Source of the DNA: Cellulophaga sp. L1A9
Lineage (GTDB): Bacteria; Bacteroidota; Bacteroidia; Flavobacteriales; Flavobacteriaceae
Direction of reading: 5' to 3'
Assembly (NCBI RefSeq): GCF_009797025.1
Contig: NZ_CP047027.1
Location: 682,001-746,000, forward strand
Length of the DNA: 64,000 nucleotides
Shown: positions 37,730-45,821 of the stretch, in pieces
Numbering within the stretch: position 1 is the first letter of the stretch
How the letters are laid out: every line of letters begins with the position of its first letter
Position numbers and translations under genes: made by a program
Notes under the pieces: model-generated
What the model was told of the DNA's origin: nothing
Database searches by the model: none
The model's input: the letters and a program-made list of their open reading frames with translations, nothing else

Positions 37730-37762
37730 GGAGTAATTGAGCTATGAATTCTCAATTACTCC
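37730..37762 (-). terminator. Intrinsic terminator inside the beta-glucan PUL
   Basis: GGAGTAATTGAG (37730-37741) pairs with CTCAATTACTCC (37751-37762), a 12-bp stem. On the minus strand the stem is followed by TTTTTTT. It lies between the large GH16 gene and the GH3 gene and should end or thin the susC-led transcript before GH3. Confidence 0.85.
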
Positions 37763-37779
37763 AGCATAAAAAAACTCAA

Positions 37780-39429
37780 TTATTGATATACTCTCACATA
37801 ATCAATTTCCATAGTATCTTCTGTAAAAGCAGGATCTATATCACCTCCTAAAGTTCCTCCCATGGCGATATTCATGATTAAGAATTGATTTGCATCAAAA
37901 GGCCATGTCTGACTATCCTTAACTCCTGGATTATAAGTGTAAAAAATAACATCATCTATTAAGAAAGAAATTTCGTCCTCCGACCAATTTACAGAATAAA
38001 CATGAAACTCAGAAGCAACATTAGTCGCTGTTATATCACCTTTATTTACAGTATTTCCGAAACTAGATGGAGTATGAATAGCAGATTGTACAACATTTAG
38101 ATTATTTCCAACATGTTCCATAATATCTATTTCACCACAAGCAGGCCATCCAACAGTTTCAAAATTTGACCCTAACATCCATAACGCTGGCCATGTTCCT
38201 GCACCTTCAGGTAATTTAGCTCTAATATCTACTCTACCATATTTGAAATCAAATAAACCCTGAGATTTTAACCTTGCTGAAGTATAATCACTCCCACTAA
38301 AACTTTCTGATTTAGAAATAATTTTCAAAGTACCCTCAGATACTACAGCATTATCTATTCTGTCTGTATAGTACTGTGATTCATTGTTACCCCATCCACC
38401 TGCTCCGGTATCATACGTCCAATTAACAGGATTTGGCGTTCCGTCAATATCAAAATCATCTGACCAAATTAAATTGGTATAGCTAACATCTACAGCAGAA
38501 GGCTCTTGTATTGCACCTCCATCATCAGCTGTCAAAATAAACCACCAATTAAATTCATTATTGCCATCAGCGGTTGTAAGTATCATTTCATTTTCAGTTC
38601 TACTGAAAATCCTATACTGGTGATCTCCACCTGTATAATATGCTATAAAAGCAGTACCTCCTAAACTAAGGGTTTCTATACCATCTGGTGCAGTAAGAGT
38701 CCACTGGTTACTATAATCATCGTAAGGATAATTCTCAATATCCGATCCATTGGCGGCTTCATTATGAGCACCAAGTTCATCAACTAAATTAACTCTCCCA
38801 AAAATAGTTCCGCTAGTATCCACAGATGGATCATCATTCACGCTATTTGTAATATGGGTAAAACTACCATCGCTATTAAAAATATAACGATCATCATACA
38901 TACCGGTAGCAGATTTTTCATTTGCTGTAGCACTATACCATTCTGCAGGAATATTTCCTCCTACAGGCCCAAGTCCAAAATGCCCGCCTGATTCTGCTTT
39001 AATACGCCAGGTTCTAGACCCATCTGCCACCAACATTTGCAACAAATCTTCGGGAGCTGAATACGATGCAAAAACTTCCAAATCTAGTAAATAGCTGGTA
39101 GAGAGTCCTGCTGTTCCTACCGCAATTACAGCAACTGTATAGGTGTTTAATCCTGTAGTACTAAAATTATAAGTTTTAGATCCAGAAGGAATTGCTTCCT
39201 TATTTCCATTATATACAAATTGATAAGAGGTAGCATTATCTGCTGTAGCTGTTAAATTTACAGTACCACTACCATCCCCATTTGGATTATCTGCATCTGC
39301 ACCCACCAACTCAACAGATACTTGCAAGTTAGATGGCGCTACTATAACATCTAAATCGGGTTCATCCTCTTGACAACCTAAAAAGATTAAGCCAAAAACA
39401 CTTAATAGAATTATTTTTATATTTTTCAT
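37780..39429 (-). CDS. Multidomain GH16 endo-beta-glucanase surface lipoprotein
   Basis: 549 residues with lipobox Cys19 followed by QEDE, an acidic run like the Bacteroidota surface-export signal. Residues about 30-120 are a PKD/FnIII-like domain. Residues about 130-300 (TWRIKAESGGHFGLGPVGG, DDRYIFNSDGSF) resemble the repeated module of the glycan-binding protein encoded just upstream. Residues about 315-549 are GH16 with CGEIDIMEHVGNN near 430 and end IDYVRVYQ. It is probably the surface enzyme that makes the first cuts in beta-1,3-glucan. Last gene before the internal terminator. Confidence 0.92.
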   Translation of the reverse strand: MKNIKIILLSVFGLIFLGCQEDEPDLDVIVAPSNLQVSVELVGADADNPNGDGSGTVNLTATADNATSYQFVYNGNKEAIPSGSKTYNFSTTGLNTYTVAVIAVGTAGLSTSYLLDLEVFASYSAPEDLLQMLVADGSRTWRIKAESGGHFGLGPVGGNIPAEWYSATANEKSATGMYDDRYIFNSDGSFTHITNSVNDDPSVDTSGTIFGRVNLVDELGAHNEAANGSDIENYPYDDYSNQWTLTAPDGIETLSLGGTAFIAYYTGGDHQYRIFSRTENEMILTTADGNNEFNWWFILTADDGGAIQEPSAVDVSYTNLIWSDDFDIDGTPNPVNWTYDTGAGGWGNNESQYYTDRIDNAVVSEGTLKIISKSESFSGSDYTSARLKSQGLFDFKYGRVDIRAKLPEGAGTWPALWMLGSNFETVGWPACGEIDIMEHVGNNLNVVQSAIHTPSSFGNTVNKGDITATNVASEFHVYSVNWSEDEISFLIDDVIFYTYNPGVKDSQTWPFDANQFLIMNIAMGGTLGGDIDPAFTEDTMEIDYVRVYQ

Positions 39430-39447
39430 AATAATAGCTTTTTCTTA

Positions 39448-41046
39448 TTAATCTTTTACAAGCTTGAATTGCCAAAAAACACCAGAACCTGTTCCTGTCT
39501 CAATCACCACACTCATCGTATTATTATCAATAAATGTAGCATTGTAGACAATTGAACTAGGCGCATCTCCTGGAGCCGCTAATTCGCCTGTATTTGTTCC
39601 TTTCGCAAGTGCAATATATGCTCCAATGCCATTTATAGTAATAGTACCTGCAGACTCATCATAAGCATAAGTAGCAGATGTAGTACCATCATGAGGTGCT
39701 ACTGGAGTTCCGCAAGAATCAGAACCACCTTGCCAGCCTTCAATCCAAGTTTCCGTCCCTAGATTTACAGAATAACTATTATCAGATCCAAAGATATATT
39801 CATCATCTATTAAGCAAGCACGATCTATAATACCTTGATCATCCAAAGAAAACCAACTCACATCGCCAATAGCTGGGCCCACTCCGAAAGAACCTGCCTC
39901 AGATGCTATTCTCCATGTACCCACAATTGGAGCTTCCACTTTTTTTACTAATTTAAACTGCCAGAAGACACCCTCACTTGTTTCTAAATACACATTCATA
40001 GTGTTTTTATCTTCTGCTAGAGAAACATTGTACGTAATAGAATTTGGAGCATCAGCAGGTGTGCTTAATTCTCCGTCATTAGTTCCTTTAGCTAAAGCTA
40101 TAAATGCTCCAGTTCCTGTAATGGTAATTGTACTAGAGGCATCATCATAACTATAAGATGCTGCACTAGAACCATCATGTGGTGCTACAGGAGCTCCACA
40201 AGAATCTGTACCTCCTTGCCAAGCTTCAATCCAGGTTTCTGAACCTAAAATCGTATTAAAGGTACCTCCTGATCCAAAAACATACTCGTCATCAATAAAA
40301 CATGCTCTATCTTCAATCCCTTGTGCATCTAATGAAAAATAGCTAACATCACCAATAGCAGGGCCTACTCCAAAAGAACCTGCTTCAGAAGCAAGTACCC
40401 AAGTACCTATAAAATCTTCTAAAGTAGCAGAAACAGGGTCCGTTATACTCACAGTATCTTCATAGTCGATAGTGGTAGCACTAGCTCCTTTAGCGACAAC
40501 TCTAATGGTATACTCTCCTGCAGCTGCGTAAGTATATGTAGCCACTTCGCCCGCCATAATCGTAGTTGCTTCTTCGTCTGCAGTTTCTCCAAAATAAACA
40601 TCAAAAACAGTAGCATCATCTGCATTAGGTGTTACGGTAACGTCATAATTATTAACAACAATTATATCTGCTGATAAATTTGACGGTGGTGTAAAAGAAA
40701 CTGAGATACTTCTATTAAGTTCACTAGTGAGGCCTGAGGCGCTTAAGGCTACTATTCTTAGTATATACTCGCCCTCTTCATAAATATGTGAAGTTTCTTC
40801 TCCTGGAGCAACTTCCGTAGGCGTTTCATCTTCTATGTCTCCAAAGTATACTTGAAAACTTGTTACACCTTCTGCTGTTGGCGTAAGGGTAACCGTACCT
40901 GTATCATCATTAGATATATTAAATGACGCAGCCACATTAGTAGGGGCTGATACATCTTTAAATGCATATGAAACTTCATCTTCGGTACAAGCATTAAGTG
41001 CGATTACTGTTAAAAAGCAAATAACTAAATTTTTTATAATCTTCAT
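39448..41046 (-). CDS. Surface glycan-binding lipoprotein with two PKD-like domains and a tandem module
   Basis: 532 residues, lipobox Cys20 followed by TEDE. Two immunoglobulin-like domains (about 35-120 and 122-205) are followed by two copies of a roughly 150-residue module (about 215-370 and 375-530). Both copies contain ASEAGSFGVGPAIGDVS, DDEY-F-FGS, ETWIE-WQGG, DSCG-PVAPHDG, FIALAKGTN or YIALAKGTN, and end VFWQFKLVK. The position after susD is where surface glycan-binding proteins sit in PULs. No catalytic motif is seen. Binding of beta-glucan is inference; the module is not one I can name. Confidence 0.8.
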   Translation of the reverse strand: MKIIKNLVICFLTVIALNACTEDEVSYAFKDVSAPTNVAASFNISNDDTGTVTLTPTAEGVTSFQVYFGDIEDETPTEVAPGEETSHIYEEGEYILRIVALSASGLTSELNRSISVSFTPPSNLSADIIVVNNYDVTVTPNADDATVFDVYFGETADEEATTIMAGEVATYTYAAAGEYTIRVVAKGASATTIDYEDTVSITDPVSATLEDFIGTWVLASEAGSFGVGPAIGDVSYFSLDAQGIEDRACFIDDEYVFGSGGTFNTILGSETWIEAWQGGTDSCGAPVAPHDGSSAASYSYDDASSTITITGTGAFIALAKGTNDGELSTPADAPNSITYNVSLAEDKNTMNVYLETSEGVFWQFKLVKKVEAPIVGTWRIASEAGSFGVGPAIGDVSWFSLDDQGIIDRACLIDDEYIFGSDNSYSVNLGTETWIEGWQGGSDSCGTPVAPHDGTTSATYAYDESAGTITINGIGAYIALAKGTNTGELAAPGDAPSSIVYNATFIDNNTMSVVIETGTGSGVFWQFKLVKD

Positions 41047-41062
41047 TTTTACAATTTTTTTA

Positions 41063-42541
41063 TTAATATCCTGGATTTTGTTCCCAACGGTTTCCTGACA
41101 ATTCTATTTCAATAGATGGAATAGGAAATAATTCGTGCTTTCCTGATTGAAACCCATCTATTTCTTGAGCTGCTCTTCCTGTTCTTACGAGATCAAAAAA
41201 GCGGTGCCCTTCGCCAACCAATTCTACCCTTCGTTCTTGGTAGATTGCTGTAGTTAAACTTGAACCGGCTACAGTAACATCCTCCAAATCTGCTCTTTCC
41301 CGTACTCGGTTTAGATATATAAGAGCACGTGAATCGCTTATGCTTCCTCTATTTAAAGCTTCGGCTGCCATTAATAATACATCGGCAAAACGTATCGCTC
41401 TATAGTTATTAGGGTTCGTTAAATTTGCATCTCCTGTATTAGAATCTTCAGCTGCATCTAACCTTGGAAGGTATTTTCTATTGAAATATCCCGTATGCTC
41501 ATTACCCGTTCCAAAAGTTGCACCCGTTTCTTCTGCCCATGCATCTATATTTAATATGGCGATATCTCTACGCGTATCACCAGCTTCAAAGGCATCATAA
41601 ACCTCTTGAGTTGGTATATTAAAACTAAATCCTGATTCAAAACTAGGACCAGCATAATTTCTTATTCCATTAAAACCTACAGCAACATTACCTTCACTAC
41701 ACTGTAAGCACTCAAATCCAGCACCTTCTTTGTCTGTATACTGCACCTCAAAAACAGATTCTATGTTATTCTCATTATCCAATTCAAACATGGTACTATA
41801 GTCTTCTAAAAGATCATAAGGACCATTATTAATTAAATCCTCTAACACGTTTGCTGCTTCCGTAAACTTATCTTGATATAAATAAGCTTTTCCCAAAAGC
41901 GCTTGCGCTGCACCCTTAGTAATTCTCCCTTTCTGTGCTTGAGTATACGGTAAATTATCTACTGCATATTGTAAATCAATTTCAATTTGAGCATATATTT
42001 CAGCAACAGGCGTTCTTCCTACCAAATATTGATCACCAAATAATAATCGTTGATCAACAGCTAAAGGAACATCTCCGAACCATTTTACTAGTTCAAAATA
42101 ATAATAGGCTCTCAAAAATGTAGCTTCTGCTAAAAGTGCTTCTTTTCCTGTAAAATCAGTTTTATCTTTAAACTCTAATACATAGTTAGCACGATTGACT
42201 CCTGCAAACATCCATCCCCAAATACTTTCTAATTGTACATTTAAAGAAGTATGTAACATATCATCTATTTGTTGTATACCAATTACATCTGTAGCGCTCT
42301 CACCACCTGCTAAGGTATTATCTGAAGCGATTTCTCCCAACAATACATTAAGGTATGTAGATTGAAGTAAATCATAAGCACCCGTTAATGCAGATTGATA
42401 ATCTTCTTCTGAATTGAAGAAATCCTCTGAATTTTCATCTTCTGATTCAACATTTACAAAGTCATCGCTACAGGATATAGAAAATATCGTAATACTGGCA
42501 AACGCAATAACGTGTTTTAAAAAAGTGTTTTTTATCATCAT
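41063..42541 (-). CDS. susD: SusD/RagB-family glycan-binding lipoprotein
   Basis: 492 residues with lipobox Cys24 followed by SDD. SusD features: YQSALTGAYDLLQS near 49, LLAEATFLRAYYYFELVKWFGDVPL near 135, TPVAEIYAQIEIDLQYAVDNLP near 176, AAQALLGKAYLYQ near 212, and a C-terminal RRVELVGEGHRFFDLVRTG, with NPGY at the end. It forms the lid of the SusC transporter. It starts 4 bases after the susC stop. Confidence 0.95.
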   Translation of the reverse strand: MMIKNTFLKHVIAFASITIFSISCSDDFVNVESEDENSEDFFNSEEDYQSALTGAYDLLQSTYLNVLLGEIASDNTLAGGESATDVIGIQQIDDMLHTSLNVQLESIWGWMFAGVNRANYVLEFKDKTDFTGKEALLAEATFLRAYYYFELVKWFGDVPLAVDQRLLFGDQYLVGRTPVAEIYAQIEIDLQYAVDNLPYTQAQKGRITKGAAQALLGKAYLYQDKFTEAANVLEDLINNGPYDLLEDYSTMFELDNENNIESVFEVQYTDKEGAGFECLQCSEGNVAVGFNGIRNYAGPSFESGFSFNIPTQEVYDAFEAGDTRRDIAILNIDAWAEETGATFGTGNEHTGYFNRKYLPRLDAAEDSNTGDANLTNPNNYRAIRFADVLLMAAEALNRGSISDSRALIYLNRVRERADLEDVTVAGSSLTTAIYQERRVELVGEGHRFFDLVRTGRAAQEIDGFQSGKHELFPIPSIEIELSGNRWEQNPGY

Positions 42542-42545
42542 TACA

Positions 42546-45500
42546 TTAAAATTTAAGGTTTAAACCTAATAAGTAGGTACGTGGAACTGGATAAAATCCT
42601 GAATCAAATCCGGAACCTATTGGATCTCCAGAAGATGCTGATGGATCAAATCCTTTATATTTAGAAAAAGTAAAGACGTTACTAGCAGATACATACAGAC
42701 GTAATTTACTGATCCCTATATCCTTAATACCCTCGCTATTTAAAGAATATCCTAATTGCATATTTTGTGCTCTAACAAATGAACCATCTTCTACATAAAA
42801 ATCTGAAAACAAAATATTAGAAGTTGCTCCGTTAGTTACTCTTGGATATTCATTGGTGCTTCCTTCACCCGTCCATCTATTTAAAGAATACACCGACTGA
42901 TTTGTAATTGGATTATTTCTGTCATAATTTCTAACAATATCATTCCCTATTGACGCAAAAATGTAGGTCTGGAAATCAAAATTTTTGTAATCAAATGAAA
43001 CATTTAATCCCATTGTAAAATCAGGAATCGGATTTCCAAGATTGGTACTATCCTCAAAATCTATGACTCCATCACCATTTACATCTGTGAAACGAATATC
43101 TCCAGGAGCTGCTTCGGAACCAAGACCTATTTGACTTGGATGTGCATCTACTTCAGCTTGATTTTGAAAAATACCATCTGTTTTTAGTCCATAAAAATAT
43201 CCTATTGGAAGTCCCGCTTCCATACGGGAAACACCTGATTGTCCTATTCCAAAGCTACCGCCTTGCTCATACCCTATTCCATTTTCAACACTTAATACTT
43301 CATTTTCTAAATACGTGAAATTATAGTTAATTCCGAATCTAAAATCTTCTGAGTATGGTGTTTCATAACCGATAGCAAACTCAAAGCCACTATTCCGTAC
43401 AGAACCAGCATTAGCAATAGGGTTTCCTGCACCTGGCGCAGCGGTTCCTAAAATACCTGAAGATTCTACTACTAATAATAAATTATCTGTTTGTTTATTG
43501 AAATAATCTGCAGTAATATTAATTGTATTATTAAACAGTTTAGCATCTAAACCAATATCTAAAGTAGTTTGTTCTTCCCACTGTATTTCTGGGTTAGAAA
43601 CTCTACCTACCGCTTGTCCAAATACTAATTCATTATCAAACACATAGGTACCTTCACCTGACAATAAAGAAACAAATCCAAATCCAGGTATTCTATCGTT
43701 ACCTAAGATTCCATAAGACGCTCTTAACTTAACAAAATTTAGCACGTTACTCTCTTTAAAGAAATCCTCATCAGATAATATCCAACCTAAGGAACCCGAA
43801 GGGAAGTAACCAAATTTATTGTCTGGACCAAATGCTGTTGAACCATCTCTTCTTACTACAGCAGATAGCAAATATTTACCTTTATAATTATATTGCATTC
43901 TAGCAAAATAAGAGAGTAACCTTGAATCATATAATCTATTTGAGCGGATCACGAAAGAATCATTGAATAAAGTAGCTGTTTCTAAACTAGGATCAGACAA
44001 TGTAGTATTGGTTACACCTTCATAGGTTCCTCCGTACTCATCTGCCGTAGATTTAAACACAGAAGTACCTAATGTAATTTTCAAATCATGAACCTCATTG
44101 AAAACCTTATCATAATCTATAAAAGCATCAAAAGTATAATCTCTATAAAATTGATTAGACACTCCGTAAGCAGCAGTTGTTCTATCAAATACAGTATTAT
44201 TTCCAACATTCCCAAAATCTGAAATTGGAAAATACGCCGAATAATCTACTTCTGAATAGTTCCACTGGTAATTAGAGGTGATTTTGAAGTTATTTAAAAA
44301 TGAATAATCTAAACCAAAGACTCCACTAATTTTATCAATTTTTGTTTTGTTAAACGTGTTTTGCAATTGCGCCAATGGGTTTATCACCTCAATTGGATGC
44401 CCAAGAGCTCTGGTTAAACTTCCGTCAACATCTGTAGCACTAAGTATTGGCGAAATATTTAATGCATTGAATAAAACCGAACCCAGTCCTCCCTCGGCCA
44501 GTGTTTTTCTTAGTGTACCCGTATAAATTAAATTAGCTTTGAAATTTAAGCCGTCAAACAGCTCTGTATTGAAATTTAATCTTGTATTGTAACGAGTAAA
44601 GTTAGCTTTGGAGCCACCTACAATACCGTCTTGTGTAAGTACAGATGAACCAAAAGAGTATCTAGATTTCTCAGTACCTCCACTAACTGTTAAGTTATGA
44701 TTGAAAATAGGAGCTTTTTGAAAAACCTCGTCTTGCCAATCTGTACCTGTTCCCAATAGTGCTAAATTAGGATATGGAATAGACTCTCCGTTTGCCGCGG
44801 CAGCCTCGTTTTTTATAACACCGTATTCTGTAGCATTTAATAAAGGTAACCTTCTAGTAGTTTCTTGAAAGCCTCCATAAGTATCATAAGAAAACTGTAG
44901 TGGTGTTGACTTCTTTCCTGTTTTAGTGGTAATTAAAATAACTCCGTTTGCTGCTCTTACTCCATATATTCCTGCTGTAGCATCCTTTAAAACATTGATA
45001 CTTTCAATATCTCCAGGGTTTACAACACTTAAATCTTCAATAACGTTTCCATCAACCAAAATTAATGGGTTATTGTTTCCGTTAGTTGAAACACCTCGTA
45101 TTCTAATATTTGATGCACTACCGGGAGAACCAGATTGAGAAGTTATATTCACTCCTGCAACTTGCCCTTGTAAAGCCTGTTCAATACGTGTTGGTTTTAA
45201 CTGCTCAATAGTTTCTGCTCCAATTACCGTTACAGCACCGGTAATTTCTTTTTTAGTCTGAGTACCATATCCTATTACTACGACTTCGCTTAACGCACTA
45301 ATATCCTCATTTAGCGAAACAGTAATAAAACTTGAATCTTTAATAGAGATTTCTTTAGTAGTATATCCTATGTAGGACACCACAAGTATATCTCCTACTT
45401 TTAATTTATCGACGGTAAAATTACCATCAAAATCTGTAGTAGTTCCTCGTGTTTGATTTTTAACAACCACATTTACCCCTGGCAAAACATCATTTATACT

Positions 45501-45593
45501 GGCATCTTTTACAGTACCACTTACTGCAAAATCTTGAGCCCAAGAAGTTGTGGTTAAAAAAATTGCTAAGAGCAACAAAAATATGTTTTTCAT
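42546..45593 (-). CDS. susC: SusC/RagA-family TonB-dependent oligosaccharide transporter
   Basis: 1015 residues: signal peptide about 1-19, CarboxypepD_reg-like domain about 22-105 (GTVKDASINDVLPGVNVVVK), the SusC-family segment EVVVIGYGTQTKKEITGAV at the plug start, plug to about 230 with SIRGVSTNGNNNPLILVDG-like elements (IRIRGVSTNGNNNPLILVDG) and a barrel ending LLGLNLKF. It imports beta-glucan oligosaccharides with SusD. First gene of the PUL operon. Confidence 0.96.
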   Translation of the reverse strand: MKNIFLLLLAIFLTTTSWAQDFAVSGTVKDASINDVLPGVNVVVKNQTRGTTTDFDGNFTVDKLKVGDILVVSYIGYTTKEISIKDSSFITVSLNEDISALSEVVVIGYGTQTKKEITGAVTVIGAETIEQLKPTRIEQALQGQVAGVNITSQSGSPGSASNIRIRGVSTNGNNNPLILVDGNVIEDLSVVNPGDIESINVLKDATAGIYGVRAANGVILITTKTGKKSTPLQFSYDTYGGFQETTRRLPLLNATEYGVIKNEAAAANGESIPYPNLALLGTGTDWQDEVFQKAPIFNHNLTVSGGTEKSRYSFGSSVLTQDGIVGGSKANFTRYNTRLNFNTELFDGLNFKANLIYTGTLRKTLAEGGLGSVLFNALNISPILSATDVDGSLTRALGHPIEVINPLAQLQNTFNKTKIDKISGVFGLDYSFLNNFKITSNYQWNYSEVDYSAYFPISDFGNVGNNTVFDRTTAAYGVSNQFYRDYTFDAFIDYDKVFNEVHDLKITLGTSVFKSTADEYGGTYEGVTNTTLSDPSLETATLFNDSFVIRSNRLYDSRLLSYFARMQYNYKGKYLLSAVVRRDGSTAFGPDNKFGYFPSGSLGWILSDEDFFKESNVLNFVKLRASYGILGNDRIPGFGFVSLLSGEGTYVFDNELVFGQAVGRVSNPEIQWEEQTTLDIGLDAKLFNNTINITADYFNKQTDNLLLVVESSGILGTAAPGAGNPIANAGSVRNSGFEFAIGYETPYSEDFRFGINYNFTYLENEVLSVENGIGYEQGGSFGIGQSGVSRMEAGLPIGYFYGLKTDGIFQNQAEVDAHPSQIGLGSEAAPGDIRFTDVNGDGVIDFEDSTNLGNPIPDFTMGLNVSFDYKNFDFQTYIFASIGNDIVRNYDRNNPITNQSVYSLNRWTGEGSTNEYPRVTNGATSNILFSDFYVEDGSFVRAQNMQLGYSLNSEGIKDIGISKLRLYVSASNVFTFSKYKGFDPSASSGDPIGSGFDSGFYPVPRTYLLGLNLKF

Positions 45594-45821
45594 ATGTTGA
45601 GTTTTAGAATTCCGAATTTAGACAGACATATTTTATGATAATAATAACAGACCACAACAAAAAATATACATATCGTAATTAAAACTACATAATAAGAGAT
45701 ATTAGTAATGAGAATAAGCCCTAACATGGCTAAAACATTAAGATTATATTATATTAAATTGGTCTTAAAGTACACTCGTGTATGGGTAATGTTGTAGTGT
45801 AAAAAATGTGTGTAGTGTTAC
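45594..45821 (-). promoter_or_regulatory. susC promoter region with short repeats
   Basis: This 228-base gap between the SusR-like regulator and susC must hold the PUL promoter. It contains the inverted repeat TACAC-TC-GTGTA (45771-45782) and a direct repeat GTAGTGTAA / GTAGTGTTA (near 45795-45821). These are possible regulator sites. I found no clear TAnnTTTG box. Confidence 0.4.

Noticed and set aside
39460..40420. Two similar DNA segments in the glycan-binding gene as a possible assembly duplication
   Set aside because: The copies differ at many codons throughout, so they are an old protein-level duplication.
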